Notes under the pieces: model-generated
Databases searched by the model: none
What the model saw: the letters and a program-made list of their open reading frames with translations, nothing else
What the model was told of the DNA's origin: nothing
From: Fibrobacter succinogenes
Lineage (GTDB): Bacteria > Fibrobacterota > Fibrobacteria > Fibrobacterales > Fibrobacteraceae
Reading direction: 5' to 3'
DNA: 64,000 bases
Assembly: GCA_902756345.1 (NCBI GenBank)
Contig: CACVQR010000008.1
Coordinates: 1-64,000, forward strand
Part shown: one piece after another, positions 26,601 to 36,300 of the stretch
Numbering within the stretch: the first letter of the stretch is position 1
Layout of the letters: every line of letters begins with the position of its first letter
Translations under genes and position numbers: made by a program

Positions 26601-27705
26601 AGCCGCCTTCTTTACAAGGCCGAACGCAGACATCCGCTATTACGTCAAGACGCCCGAACGCGCCGTGGACCAGTTCCGCGACACCATTCTCCTTTGCATG
26701 GAAGCCGAAGGCGCCGGTGGTCTCGACCACAAGATTGCAGTCTGTTCGACACTTGCCAAGCGCGAACTCCGCGCCTTCATTACCGAAGCCGACCTTGCTA
26801 AAATCGCATCGCAAAAGAATTCGCTCTTCCGCGAATGGCTCAACTTCTTGCAGTCCAGACAATACGACCCCGTGGTCGACATCGAACCTGCAGACTCCCC
26901 GCTCCGCAGCGAAGTCATCGAAGCCCTGAAGAACGAAAACATCCTGGTGCAGGAATATTCTTCAAAGGGAGGCATTCCCGTGGGCCCGGTCGTTATCGAC
27001 GCAAACAACCCCACGCATTTCCTGGCGCTTATCGAAGACGATTGCACCACGGAACGATTCCGCGATTCTATCGAAGACCGCGACTACGTGCGCCCGCAGA
27101 TTCTCAAGCAGCTCGGCTGGAAGGTCATGAACCTTTGGCTGCCGTTCTGGTACATGGCCAACAAGGACGAAGTCGGACACCTTCTCGCAACGCTCGCTAT
27201 CGAACAGAGTGTGGCACCCCCGCCCACTGTCGAAACCGACGAAGACGACGGTTCCGAAGTGTTTGACGCCGCCTCGAAACCCATGACAGAACCATACGTG
27301 GTCCAGCATCCGAAAATCGAAGGCACGGCCCACGACAAGCCCATCGCAGAACTCCCGACTGCAGCAATCATTACGCAGCTCAAGTTCTATGTTGATTCGG
27401 AAGCCCCGATCCACGAAGAAATCTTGAAACAGCGCGTTCTGGAACTGCATCATGTCGACAGGGCAGGCCCCGTGCTCCAGAAGGCGCTCACCGAAGCAAT
27501 CCTCCAGGGGTTGCAGAAAAAACGCTTTATCAAGACCGGGCCGTTCTACTACTCGCTCAAGGCCAAGGATCTGGTGGCACGCAACCGCGCAAACCGTCCG
27601 GACTTTGAACGCAAGCTCGCCTACGTGGCGCCCGAAGAACGCGCCCTCATGCCACAGAGCATGGACGAACACGCCATCAAGCAGGCTATGGGACTGTTAG
27701 AATAA
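23608..27705 (+). CDS. Large degenerate SF1-helicase / nuclease-like protein
   Basis: A 1365-residue uninterrupted frame. Its order resembles DUF4011-type SF1 helicases with a C-terminal Vsr/MTES_1575-like nuclease and DUF3320: an N-terminal region (residues 1-270), a Walker A position at TLPGTEKI (278-285, expected GPPGTGKS), a Walker B position at ISIILDADAI (about 833, expected DEAS), GDPHNPS (expected GDPKQ), a nuclease-like part at 1110-1200 (GIPVGPVVID, LIEDD, RPQILKQLGWKVMNLW) and a winged-helix-like end from about 1255 (APIHEEILKQRVLEL). Most catalytic positions look altered, so it may be a non-enzymatic scaffold. Family is inferred by eye. Relatives occur in defence loci; the neighbours here (gluQ, SPOR) are not defence genes. 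Confidence 0.6.
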   Translation: MSSPSAIVAKIRQEAALFDSKDRLLSFSTKNDFQSPLITEAGDLFYEKWVQAQGPLPLESFFQVSQNFSAQQKITALDTISAVLRQKLDDLGETDLYLLLGFLKWDGNALAPSLLVPLDYDATKGTVTISKRTPIENIVLRERLKDSIALPTAEDAIINGKFSLLLYFSQFEKAIACERNWRFTRHGLCLGFFNTNLLALKKRFSKGFSDKSIDGNPILASLLRNEGFQTQESLFEEQDFDNVFSPADHHFLYTTDSHTNKVTVDAENENACAYAIQTLPGTEKIKVAANIVADEIAQGKKVLVVHKRAVTKRAFQNAWRPPFRSFPNSDRSALEQKVRAMRNGFLEYYNAVNKPIPPTNVVLSDLLREFKDVRPPKKKFPDRIFRGIAQLDFDGYQELKKDLQILSELYFDKKGVEARKAFRGVKISSLSPEQQQALSEDLRCAAESAQKLAPIIQKMESTGLFPTGIFLSGMIDILELLRDNFDEKTPTFEDWQLRSHNWTAYRDTLMHLPEAGDQWVRYRRQTSDIYTDNAVDENIQNARDDFAECQNISLKGLSERYRTSRKRLMQVIRKPKTVDSDAKLLDLIDTLLELQANKKTYKESAVLGNHLLGRDWHFEGSNWVELNQKIQYIYNFRDQHQDDPRFDLLLQLLEQWHNFKDLQPELSNLWNSVIELQTSIKQINKDLDLETPLESLSIEKWLGQIQVWNDNWSHLDIHLQLTAHLKKMEGYCNTALIEYLKDPENADADFSSALAHYWTGAQIQAATKECPVLFSESPKTKAQKSKEYRSLLDQFCSANFRELHSAVDADPSVLVVEELSDALSIPEKQTFDISIILDADAISLVEALPILLAAPKTILIGDPHNPSHDYLPIDAFHEEAVTRSAFFQESILTAALRQGAPTRELWFTSQYGDPAIVTFANERIYNHGIKQFPPPNNEIFKGISIKEVSDKIETIALTAIRHAERHPEKTLGIIAFHQSTCQEIEDAIRARLVAGTPAAAFFTRPNADIRYYVKTPERAVDQFRDTILLCMEAEGAGGLDHKIAVCSTLAKRELRAFITEADLAKIASQKNSLFREWLNFLQSRQYDPVVDIEPADSPLRSEVIEALKNENILVQEYSSKGGIPVGPVVIDANNPTHFLALIEDDCTTERFRDSIEDRDYVRPQILKQLGWKVMNLWLPFWYMANKDEVGHLLATLAIEQSVAPPPTVETDEDDGSEVFDAASKPMTEPYVVQHPKIEGTAHDKPIAELPTAAIITQLKFYVDSEAPIHEEILKQRVLELHHVDRAGPVLQKALTEAILQGLQKKRFIKTGPFYYSLKAKDLVARNRANRPDFERKLAYVAPEERALMPQSMDEHAIKQAMGLLE

Positions 27706-27710
27706 TTTGT

Positions 27711-27821
27711 AATGCGGAATGTGATGTGTGCGTGCGGCTTCGCCGCAATGCGCAAAGCGCGATGTGGAATGACAAATGTGGAATGAATAATTTCACATTC
27801 CACATCTCACACTACACATTC
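27711..27821. repeat. Heptamer array with inverted arms and hairpins
   Basis: Units AATGCGG, AATGTGA at 27711-27724 and GATGTGG, AATGACA, AATGTGG, AATGAAT at 27761-27788, then four clean inverted units CACATTC, CACATCT, CACACTA, CACATTC at 27794-27821. ATGTGGAATG/CATTCCACAT forms a 10-bp stem (27776-27805). Two more hairpins lie inside: GCGGC/GCCGC near 27734-27746 and GCGC/GCGC near 27751-27761. It fills the gap between two convergent genes and touches the stop codon of the SPOR gene; it may also act as a terminator. Confidence 0.7.
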
Positions 27822-28226
27822 TTACTTCACTTTTACTACGAAAGCTGTAATGTTGTAGGCGGACAGTTCGCGAGCCTTGTCTTCGGCGGCCTTCTTGTTA
27901 CCCCAGCCACCGCCACGGAGCTTGTAGAACGGGGCGTCGAACACCACCTGGACCGCATAGCCGGTGCTTGCAGAAAGCTGGGCGCGGCGACGCTGGGCGG
28001 CATCGAAATCAGCCACCGATTCAAACTGGAGCATGTAGTAGCCGTCAGACTTGGAAGCCTTGGCAGCGGCCTTCGGCATAGCATCGTTCTTGGTGCTAGC
28101 GCTATCGCGCAGGGAGGCGTTCAAAACAGGTTTGTATTCCTTGCCGCGGAAAAGGGAATCCAAATCGGTCGGTTCAGCGGCAAAGGCCAAAGCGCAAAAA
28201 CTAATAACAGCTAAAATCTTTCGCAT
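27822..28226 (-). CDS. SPOR-domain exported protein
   Basis: A 134-residue protein with a signal peptide (MRKILAVISFCALAFAAEP), a low-complexity linker (KAAAKASKS) and a C-terminal SPOR-like domain (GYYMLQFESVADFDAAQRRR, VQVVFDAPFYKLRGG, AYNITAFVVKVK). SPOR domains bind peptidoglycan lacking stem peptides, typically at division or remodelling sites. The ATG lies a few bases after a TATATTT box, itself next to the terminator of the fibro-slime gene. Confidence 0.8.
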   Translation of the reverse strand: MRKILAVISFCALAFAAEPTDLDSLFRGKEYKPVLNASLRDSASTKNDAMPKAAAKASKSDGYYMLQFESVADFDAAQRRRAQLSASTGYAVQVVFDAPFYKLRGGGWGNKKAAEDKARELSAYNITAFVVKVK

Positions 28227-28237
28227 GTCATAAATAT

Positions 28238-28270
28238 AAAAAAAGGAACGGAATTTATCCGTTCCCTTTT
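28238..28270 (-). terminator. Rho-independent terminator after the first fibro-slime gene
   Basis: GGAACGGA/TCCGTTCC (28245-28252 and 28258-28265) with flanking A/T runs; on the minus strand the stem is followed by a run of seven T. It ends the gene at 28291 and lies just before the SPOR gene promoter. Confidence 0.88.
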
Positions 28271-28290
28271 CAAATCTGTCCGTCAGATTC

Positions 28291-31200
28291 CTAGTTGCTA
28301 GAAGCCTTCAGGTAATCCGTCACAGGCTTCGGCGAGCGCTTGATGCCCCAGACAGATGTGCTTTCCTGCTTAGCTTCCTTACCGGCAGAACCGAGCTTCA
28401 CGTAGGAATTGAGCTTCACGATGTAAGCACCGGTACCCACCATACGGCCCTTGTCGGAACGCATGTTCCAGCCGATGAAGAAGTTACGGTCGTTGCCAGC
28501 ATCGGTGCAAAGTCCACCGTTGAAGTACTTTTCAGAGTTCTTGCTGTCATCGCAGTAAATCTTCTCGCTCTTGCTAGCCACGAAGCCACCGAGGTTCGTG
28601 TAGTACTGGACTTCGTAGTAGAAGAAGATGTCACCAGGTTCAATTTTCTTGCGTTCTTCTTCGTCAAGACCATTGAACAGAGCGTACATGTCAGCCTTGA
28701 CAAAGTGACCCGGCTTACCGCCTTCAGCAGCCATGACTTCGTTCTTGGTCATAGTTGTACGGTAGGCGTTCACAGTCACTGCAGGCACCTTGTCGCCAGA
28801 CGGACCGTTAGCCGTAGAAGCGAACTTGTTTTCGATCACGGCGATTTCAGCGTCACCCGTGACCGGCACCCACATAGACGGGAGTCTCTTCGTTTCGTTG
28901 TAACTCGTCGGAGAGTTCCAGTAGTAAGCCGCATCGGAAACAGCACGGAGCGTGTCACCACCCAGGTTCGTCAAGTCAGTCGTATCGGACCAGAAGATGT
29001 TGGACAGGTCACCGCCCAAGCGAACGTAGTCACCCACGTGCGGAGAAACACTACCGCGCAGGTACATGTACTTGATACGGCCTTCGCCCTTGGCGGCACC
29101 CAAGGCAGGTTCGTTCTGGGCAGTCACCTTGGCAGAGGTATTGCCCAAAGCAGACACGAAGCGGTTGGATTCCGGCAGGTCGATTGCAGAATTCAAGTAG
29201 AAGTCCAGAGCGTCCTTCCTGTTAGAGGTCGTAACAAGCTTAACCGGTTCAGACATGATAATCACGAGGCTATCGTAGTCAGTCAGGTCATCACCATTCT
29301 TGATGGTACGCACTTCGGCACGCAGCGGCACAGGAGCCATACGGTCGGTCAAGGCACCGGCAAAGCCCTGCTTCACTTTCTTACCCTTGTCTTCGAAGAT
29401 TGCGTAAGAATGGACCTTACCCACGCCAGCCGTCTTGACGGCTTCGGAGAGCGTGAGGCCACCGATCGTAATCAGGTTGGTGCAGTAGCCAGCCGTTCCA
29501 TTGTATTCGACCGGGCTAGAGCAATCGATGTTGGACGAAGACACTTCCACCAACTGGTTGCAGGTAATGGCGGTATCCTTCGAAATGTTAGAATAGCCTT
29601 CCTTATACGGGTTATGATTTTCTGCCGAAGCGGAATCCCACATCACGCATAGCTTGGTCGGCAAGGAGTCCTTGTGGATCGGACGGTCATAGTAAATCGC
29701 AATGGAGTCGCCGATACCATCGAGGTATTCCTGAGACATGCTGAAGTACGGGTCCGGAATCTTGAGTTCCAGAGAGGGAGTCTTTCCCTTCACGTCGAAC
29801 ACGTCAGCCAAGACCGGATACGGAACCGGAGGATCGCGGAAGTAGATCGGGTTGTAAACGGCCTGCACAAAGTCGTTGTATTCGGCAACGATCGTTGCGG
29901 GGCTGTGGATAGAAGGATCCGTATCCCAACGATACTTGGTCAGCGCACGCACAGAAATCGTGGCATAGCCACCTTCAAAGGTGTAAACACTGTCGATGAA
30001 CTGAATCTTCGGAGAGGTCTGAGACCCCATGTGGATCGCGAGGCCATCGCATTCAGTCAAGCAAGCACTATAGCTACCGTCTTCATTGGGCTTGAGCACG
30101 GCGAGGTACAGGTCGTACACAGAGCCGACCCAGTATTCATCATAAGAACCGTCGGAATTCGGAGTCTGGCCCTTGACGGACTTGGCGCTTGCGCCTTCTT
30201 CCGGAATCTGTTCAATGAACGTGATCTGCGGCAGATAGAAGCTGATCGACACGGTGTTTTCACGGCCCGTTACACCCACCTTGAAGGACTGGATGGAATT
30301 GGTCATGTTGTCCATGTCAATCGTCGCATAGAGAGTATCGACACCGGATTCACCGATAACACGCTTCTGGCCAGAGGCGAGCTTTACGCGAGCCGTAGAG
30401 CCATCGGCCAAGGTAGAATCGTAGTAGAGTTCCAGCACCTTGTCGTAGGAGAGCGTGTATTCGACACCGGCAGCATCCTGCGGGAAGATTTCGACACCCT
30501 TCGTATTGCCTTCGCCAGGAGCCACAGAAGACACATAGACCGGAATATATTCGCCAGCCATAGCGGTGGTCTGCAGGTTGTACTTGCCACCCGGAATATC
30601 GACACCGTTCGTATCCTTGGCGACACCGTTAGCATAAATCACGTCCACTTCGCCACTCATACGGAAGGTAGCCACCTTCTTGGACTTGCCGTCAATGTTC
30701 ACGAACAACGTGTAACGGCCGCCACCCAGGCACATTTTATCCTTGTCCACCTTCGGGGCAGTAATAGAGGTCAAATCGACACCGCACTTGTACACACCCG
30801 GAGTAGTGACATTTTCAAAGCCCGGCACCGGTTCAGAAGAAGCAAGGTTTCCGTTCACGAGGGTGTAAGAGATATTCAAGCCGGCATTCTTAATTTGATC
30901 ACCGCAATAGGTTTCTTCCTTGTCGTCACCCGTCATGGCAGCGGCGCAAGAACCGTCACCCGACTTGGTATAGCAGATGTCGTAAGAGGTTTCAGCAGGA
31001 TTCTGCTTGTTCTTGGTACCCTTCACGTCAATAGCAGTCTTCTGCTGGATGTACATGTTCGTGGTAATACGAACGTTACTCATAGTCGTACGGCGGTCGC
31101 AGAAGAAGATATCCAAATCGTACTGTTCGCCGACCTTCAATTTGTTGCCTTGAGCATCGGTAACAAGATCCAGGTTCACGTATGCCGGGGCGGCCATATG

Positions 31201-33015
31201 GGTACCACCCAAGTCCACAGCCAGCTTGCCGCCGATGAAGACCCAAATATCATCGTCACCACGGAAGTTGAAGCGGAGACCTTCCTTATAGGTAAACTGA
31301 GCATGGGATTCGAAGCAGAAATGCTGGTTACGGCCCAAAGTGCCAGTAGCATCACCAGAAGAGTAATTACCGGAAGCCCATCTCGGGTCAGCATCCTTAG
31401 TCGTTCTGGCGACTTCCTTTTCAGTATCCTTCGTATATGTAGGCCAATCTGTCGGAGTTTCACTTAAGCAGTAATTACCCCAGCACCAGACATTCTTTTC
31501 ATCCTTACCAATGGTGGATCCATAGAAAATTTCGCCATTCAAGTCATCGCCACCGCTGAAATGGCCGTCGCAATCAAGGCCGCCGGTCCAACCCGGGCCA
31601 TTACACATCAGGTCGAAAATAGGCATGTTTTCAACGGGATCCTTCACACGGAGCCAGCTATACAAGGAGGCAGGGCCCTGTGCAGCATGTCTGGTTCTAG
31701 CAGCCGGAAGCGGATGGCCACCATCGCTAGTCACCTTTGCGTTAATTTCAGCTTCGGTCATGGCAGTGCCATCAGACTTCTTATATTCAAGCGGAGCGAA
31801 ACCACCCTGGGTTTCACCAGGACTCTTACCATCGTAGTCAGAGTCAAATTCCCAACGACCATCGGCAGAACGCTTGAAGGGCATGTCATAGCAGGACATT
31901 TCGTTCACGCCCTGCGTTTCGTTAAACATCTGGTTAAAGAGTGTTTCGTTCTGGAAGCAATCCGTACCCTTACCCGACTTCAGCCTGGGCTTTTTATCAG
32001 GTCCCAAGGTTTCTTCAATCATTCCCTGAGTAACACCTAAGCATTTCTGAAGGGCAGCCCTAGCAGTCGGATCAGTCTGGCAGTCGGCATTAAAGTTGTT
32101 GACGCCCTGACCACCATCGACAAAGCAAGAGAATGCCGGATGCAAGGACGGGTCCGTGTCGTAAAGCACAGCAGCCAACGTGTAGGAGCAGGTACCATCA
32201 ATGCCTTCCACGTCTGCAGCACTATAATAGTAACCATCTTCATTGGTCTTCTGTTCTGCATCGGGAACAAAGAACAGGGTATCGACACCCATACCGAAAA
32301 TCATACCCAAGGCAATGGGCTGGGCCGTGGCAGCGGTTTCCCAGTTACCGTTCACGCCAATCATGTCTTCGCGTTCGGGGTCATCGTCACGGAAAAGAAC
32401 GGCATTGTCAGAAATTTCTTCGTTAAAGAACACATAAGAATACCAACCGCACATGTCGGCCACAGCCTTCATGGGCTTACCAGTCACGCCACCATCCATA
32501 CTGAGCATGGGCACAGCGGACATCCATTGATCCATGTCGGGAGGAATCATGACAAAGAAATACTTGGCATTGGGAGGATTCGGGCTAACAATCGTCTTTC
32601 CCTTTTCTGCAGGATTTTCATAGACGTACAGTTCAGCACCTTCACCCGGACACGTAATGGTACCGTTACGAGCACTCATCACAGTGTCGTAGCCACGTGT
32701 ATCTACAGTATTGGGCAGCGGATAGTCGACCTGTTCCGAATTCGTGAACGAAAATGAGCTGTCCTGCGTACCGGCTTTCAACCCCAAAGAGGTCAAATTG
32801 ACCGTAACAAACTCACCAGCCTTAGCATTCTTAACAGGAGTAGCCTCATTCGCGAAATAAACATAAACACTTCCCCAATTCTTGGCAGGGACTTGAAAAT
32901 GAACTGTTCCTGAGCAGTTCGCAATAGCGTTTTGCACTCCCAAGAAGAGCAGACAGGCTCCCAAGGTCCACTTCCACAGAGATTGTTTTGTTTTTCTCAT
33001 CATTTTAGTTTCCAT
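28291..33015 (-). CDS. Fibro-slime domain surface protein (first long copy)
   Basis: A 1574-residue secreted protein: signal sequence (LWKWTLGACLLFLGVQNAIA), a region with FFVMIPPDMDQWMSAVPMLS near 175, a fibro-slime (PA14-like) domain near residues 575-650 (FNFRGDDDIWVFIGGKLAVD, FCDRRTTMSNVRI), then a series of beta-rich repeats and a C-terminal module with FFIGWNMRSDKGRM and GTGAYIVKLNSYV. Fibro-slime proteins of F. succinogenes are associated with the outer membrane and adhesion to cellulose (family knowledge). Start at 33015 (METKMM) has GGAAGGA upstream. The promoter is at 33085-33113. A paralogue of nearly the same layout is next to it. Confidence 0.9.
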   Translation of the reverse strand: METKMMRKTKQSLWKWTLGACLLFLGVQNAIANCSGTVHFQVPAKNWGSVYVYFANEATPVKNAKAGEFVTVNLTSLGLKAGTQDSSFSFTNSEQVDYPLPNTVDTRGYDTVMSARNGTITCPGEGAELYVYENPAEKGKTIVSPNPPNAKYFFVMIPPDMDQWMSAVPMLSMDGGVTGKPMKAVADMCGWYSYVFFNEEISDNAVLFRDDDPEREDMIGVNGNWETAATAQPIALGMIFGMGVDTLFFVPDAEQKTNEDGYYYSAADVEGIDGTCSYTLAAVLYDTDPSLHPAFSCFVDGGQGVNNFNADCQTDPTARAALQKCLGVTQGMIEETLGPDKKPRLKSGKGTDCFQNETLFNQMFNETQGVNEMSCYDMPFKRSADGRWEFDSDYDGKSPGETQGGFAPLEYKKSDGTAMTEAEINAKVTSDGGHPLPAARTRHAAQGPASLYSWLRVKDPVENMPIFDLMCNGPGWTGGLDCDGHFSGGDDLNGEIFYGSTIGKDEKNVWCWGNYCLSETPTDWPTYTKDTEKEVARTTKDADPRWASGNYSSGDATGTLGRNQHFCFESHAQFTYKEGLRFNFRGDDDIWVFIGGKLAVDLGGTHMAAPAYVNLDLVTDAQGNKLKVGEQYDLDIFFCDRRTTMSNVRITTNMYIQQKTAIDVKGTKNKQNPAETSYDICYTKSGDGSCAAAMTGDDKEETYCGDQIKNAGLNISYTLVNGNLASSEPVPGFENVTTPGVYKCGVDLTSITAPKVDKDKMCLGGGRYTLFVNIDGKSKKVATFRMSGEVDVIYANGVAKDTNGVDIPGGKYNLQTTAMAGEYIPVYVSSVAPGEGNTKGVEIFPQDAAGVEYTLSYDKVLELYYDSTLADGSTARVKLASGQKRVIGESGVDTLYATIDMDNMTNSIQSFKVGVTGRENTVSISFYLPQITFIEQIPEEGASAKSVKGQTPNSDGSYDEYWVGSVYDLYLAVLKPNEDGSYSACLTECDGLAIHMGSQTSPKIQFIDSVYTFEGGYATISVRALTKYRWDTDPSIHSPATIVAEYNDFVQAVYNPIYFRDPPVPYPVLADVFDVKGKTPSLELKIPDPYFSMSQEYLDGIGDSIAIYYDRPIHKDSLPTKLCVMWDSASAENHNPYKEGYSNISKDTAITCNQLVEVSSSNIDCSSPVEYNGTAGYCTNLITIGGLTLSEAVKTAGVGKVHSYAIFEDKGKKVKQGFAGALTDRMAPVPLRAEVRTIKNGDDLTDYDSLVIIMSEPVKLVTTSNRKDALDFYLNSAIDLPESNRFVSALGNTSAKVTAQNEPALGAAKGEGRIKYMYLRGSVSPHVGDYVRLGGDLSNIFWSDTTDLTNLGGDTLRAVSDAAYYWNSPTSYNETKRLPSMWVPVTGDAEIAVIENKFASTANGPSGDKVPAVTVNAYRTTMTKNEVMAAEGGKPGHFVKADMYALFNGLDEEERKKIEPGDIFFYYEVQYYTNLGGFVASKSEKIYCDDSKNSEKYFNGGLCTDAGNDRNFFIGWNMRSDKGRMVGTGAYIVKLNSYVKLGSAGKEAKQESTSVWGIKRSPKPVTDYLKASSN

Positions 33016-33044
33016 CGATGGTATTCCTTCCAACAGGGCATAAC

Positions 33045-33061
33045 AAAAGGTCAGACCTTTT
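33045..33061 (-). promoter_or_regulatory. Leader hairpin of first fibro-slime gene
   Basis: AAAAGGTCAGACCTTTT, a 7-bp stem with 3-base loop, lies in the roughly 60-base leader between promoter and start codon. The second fibro-slime gene has a similar hairpin in its leader (38129-38144). Confidence 0.5.
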
Positions 33062-33084
33062 CGATATCCCATAGACCGCCCTCA

Positions 33085-33113
33085 AATTTACTCTTTTTTG
33101 CGGAAAAAGCCAA
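33085..33113 (-). promoter_or_regulatory. Promoter of first fibro-slime gene
   Basis: On the minus strand TTGGCT (33108-33113) and TAAATT (33085-33090) are spaced by 17 bases; the box extends to TAAATTTG. It lies about 70 bases before the chosen start. Confidence 0.6.
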
Positions 33114-33259
33114 TTTATTTTTTTCGATTTTTTGTGAATTTTTAGTTCCTTTTGTGTACAAAAACTTATAAAAACGAAACTTCGTGAGTTTTGTCACAAG
33201 AAAAACAGCTAGTGTAAAATTATGTTTTCAACGTAAGGGTATCAAGCCTGATCCATATA

Positions 33260-33288
33260 AAAAGGAATGGATTGATTCCATTCCTTTT
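33260..33288 (-). terminator. Rho-independent terminator after the second fibro-slime gene
   Basis: AAAAGGAATGGA (33260-33271) and TCCATTCCTTTT (33277-33288) form a 12-bp perfect stem, 22 bases beyond the stop codon, with a minus-strand T run. Confidence 0.9.
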
Positions 33289-33310
33289 CATTAGCCATAA
33301 GTCGATTAAT

Positions 33311-36300
33311 TTATTCGGCAACAGCCTTCATGTATCCCGTATCGGGTTTCGGCGAACGTCTGACGCCCCACACGGAGGTACTTTCTTGCTTAGCACGCTT
33401 ACCGGCAGAACCGAGTCTCACGTAAGACTTGAGCTTCACGATGTAAGCACCCGTACCCACCTGGCGACCATTGTCAGAACGCATGTTCCAACCAATGTAG
33501 AAGTTACGGTCGTTACCGGCATCGGTACAAAGTCCGCCACCGAAGTACTGGATACGTTCACCCGTTTCCGGATTGATTTCGGTATTCTTATTGTCATCGC
33601 AGTAGATCTTCGCGGTCTTGCTTGCTACAAAGTTACCCAGGTTGGTATAGTACTGGACTTCAAAGTAGAAGAACACATCCTGCGGCAAGATCGAGGCACG
33701 TTCTTCCGGAGTAAGGCCATTGTACAAGGCATACATATCGGCCTTGACCAAGTGACCGGGCCTACCACCTTCTTCAGCCCAAATTTCAGCCTTGGTCTTG
33801 GTCGTGCGGTAAACGTTCACAGACACGGCCGGAGTCTTTTCGGTGCTCGGGACGTTTGCCGTAGAAGCATACTTGATTTCGTCCACGGCGATTTCGGCAT
33901 CGCCAACCACCGGCACCCACATCGAGGGCACGCGCTTGGTTTCGTTATATGCCGTCGGAGAATTCCAATGGTATCCAGCATCATCGGCAGAGCGCATCGA
34001 AGCGGCATCGGCGGCAAGCGCGTTGATGTCAGTCGTATCGGACCAGAACACATTCGACATATCACCGGCCAGGCGCACATAGTCACCCACATGCGGAGAA
34101 ACGCTGCCACGCAGGTACATATACTTGATACGGCCTTCACCTGTCTTGGCATCGGAACCCAAAGCCGGATCGCTCTGGGCCGTCACCACAGAAGAGCCGC
34201 CGCCTAGGGCAGATACATAGCGGTTCGATTCGGCCAGTTCAATGGCAGAATTCAAGTAGAAGTCCAAAGCCTGCTTCTTGTTGGAAGACGTTACCAACTT
34301 AACCGGTTCAGACATCACCACCACAAGGCTATCGTAGTCGGTCAAGTCGTCACCGTTCTTAAGGGTACGTACCTCGGCACGCAACGGCACAGGCGCCATA
34401 CGGTCCGTAAGTTTACCGCTAAAGCCCTGCTTAACCGACTTACCCTTGTCTTCGAACGCGGCAAAGGAATGGACCATGCCAACGCCAGACGTCTTCACCT
34501 TTTCGGACAGGGTCAAGCCGCCCACCATAATAATATTGGTGCAGTAACCGCTATCAGACGGTGCAGAACAGTCAATGTTGCTTGCATCGAGCGACACGAG
34601 TGCGTTACAGGTAATAGCGGAATCCTTCGGCATCGTCGAAATCTTTTCTTGGTACGGGTTATGGAATTCAGCCGTAGTGGAATCCCACATCACGCAAATC
34701 TTGGACGGCAAGGAGTCCTTGTGAATACGGCGGTCGTAGTAAATGGCCACGGAGTCGCCGATACCATCCAGGTATTCCTGCTGCATGCTAAAGTACGGAG
34801 ACGGAATAGCATGTTCCAAGGTCGGCAACGAACCGCGGGCATCGAACACGTCTGCCAAGACCGGGAACGGTACCGGCGGATCGCGGAAGTACATCGGGCT
34901 ATACACGGCCTTCACGAAGTCATTGTATTCAGCCACGATCGATGCCGGGCTGTGGATCGACGGATCCGTATCCCAGCGGTACTTGGTCACCGAGCGAATC
35001 GATATCTTTGTATAACCATTTACAAAGTATGCTTCAGTCACATTCGGATCTTCCCACACAAAGTCAATCTTCGGAGAAGTCTCGGAGCCCTTATGGATGG
35101 CGACACCGTTGCACTTTTCGGTACAAATGCTGTAGGTTCCATCCAAATCCGGGACCAGGATTGCCAAGTACATATCGTAAATGGTACCGACCCAGTTTTC
35201 ATCGTAGGAACCGTCAGCCTTCGGAGTCTGGCCCTTGACAGGGACAGCGACTTCGTCTTCGGTTTCCGGGATCTTTTCGATGAACGTAATCTGCGGCAGG
35301 TAGAAGTAGAGCGTCAGCGGCTTCGGTCTGCCAGAAACGCTGATTTCGAACGGCGTAATCGGTTGCTGCAGGTTTTCCATATCAACCGTCGCATAAAGCG
35401 TATCGATACCGGCAGGGCCAATCGTCTGCTTTTCGCCGGAATGGAGCTTCTGGTATGCTTCTGTACCCGTAGTCGGGTCGATAACCTTTCTATACACGGT
35501 CATCAGGTTGTTGTAGGCAAGCGTATATTCCATGCCGGCAGCGTCATCCGGGAAGATTTCGAGATCTTCGCTTTCGGTACCAGGAGCGACGTTCGACACA
35601 TAAATCGGAATCAGGTCGCCACCCATGGCAATGGTTTCCACGGTGTACTTACCCTTCTGAACGACATCGCCAGTTTCTTCATCCACAGAAATGGCGTTAC
35701 CGTTCTTGTAGAGCACATCCACTTCACCGGTGGTCTTGAAGCTCATGACCTTCTGGGACTTGCCATCGATAGTCACGAACAAGGTGTAATAGCCGCCCGG
35801 CAAGCAGGTGCTAGACTTGTCTACCTTAGGTTCGACAAGATTCGTCAAGTCGATACCGCACTTGTACACGCCCTGGACATTGATGCTTTCAAATCCGGGA
35901 ACCACGTTTTCGGTAATCTTCTTGCCGTTCACGAGCGTGTAAGCAGGGATTCTACCCGATTCCAGAATCTGGATACCGCAATAGGTGGCGCCTTCATCGG
36001 TACCCGTCATGGCAGCGGCGCAAGAACCGTCGCCTGTCACCGTGAAGCAAAGATGGTCGTAAATCGTTTCGGCGGGATTCGCCGGATTCTTTTTTCCCTT
36101 CACTTCGATAGCGGTCTTCTGCTGAATATACATGTTCGTCTTGATACGCACGTTACTCATGGTGGTACGACGGTCGCAGAAGAAGATATCCAAGTCATAG
36201 GTTTTGCCCACTTCCAGCAGCTGGCCATTATAGCCCTTGAAGCTGTCTAGGTCCACATAACCCGGAGCAGCCAAGTGAGTACCGCCCAAGTCCACAGCCA

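Noticed and set aside
27711-27821. Heptamer array considered as CRISPR or tRNA-like structure
   Set aside because: Units are only 7 bp, contiguous and arranged as inverted arms; no cloverleaf can be drawn.
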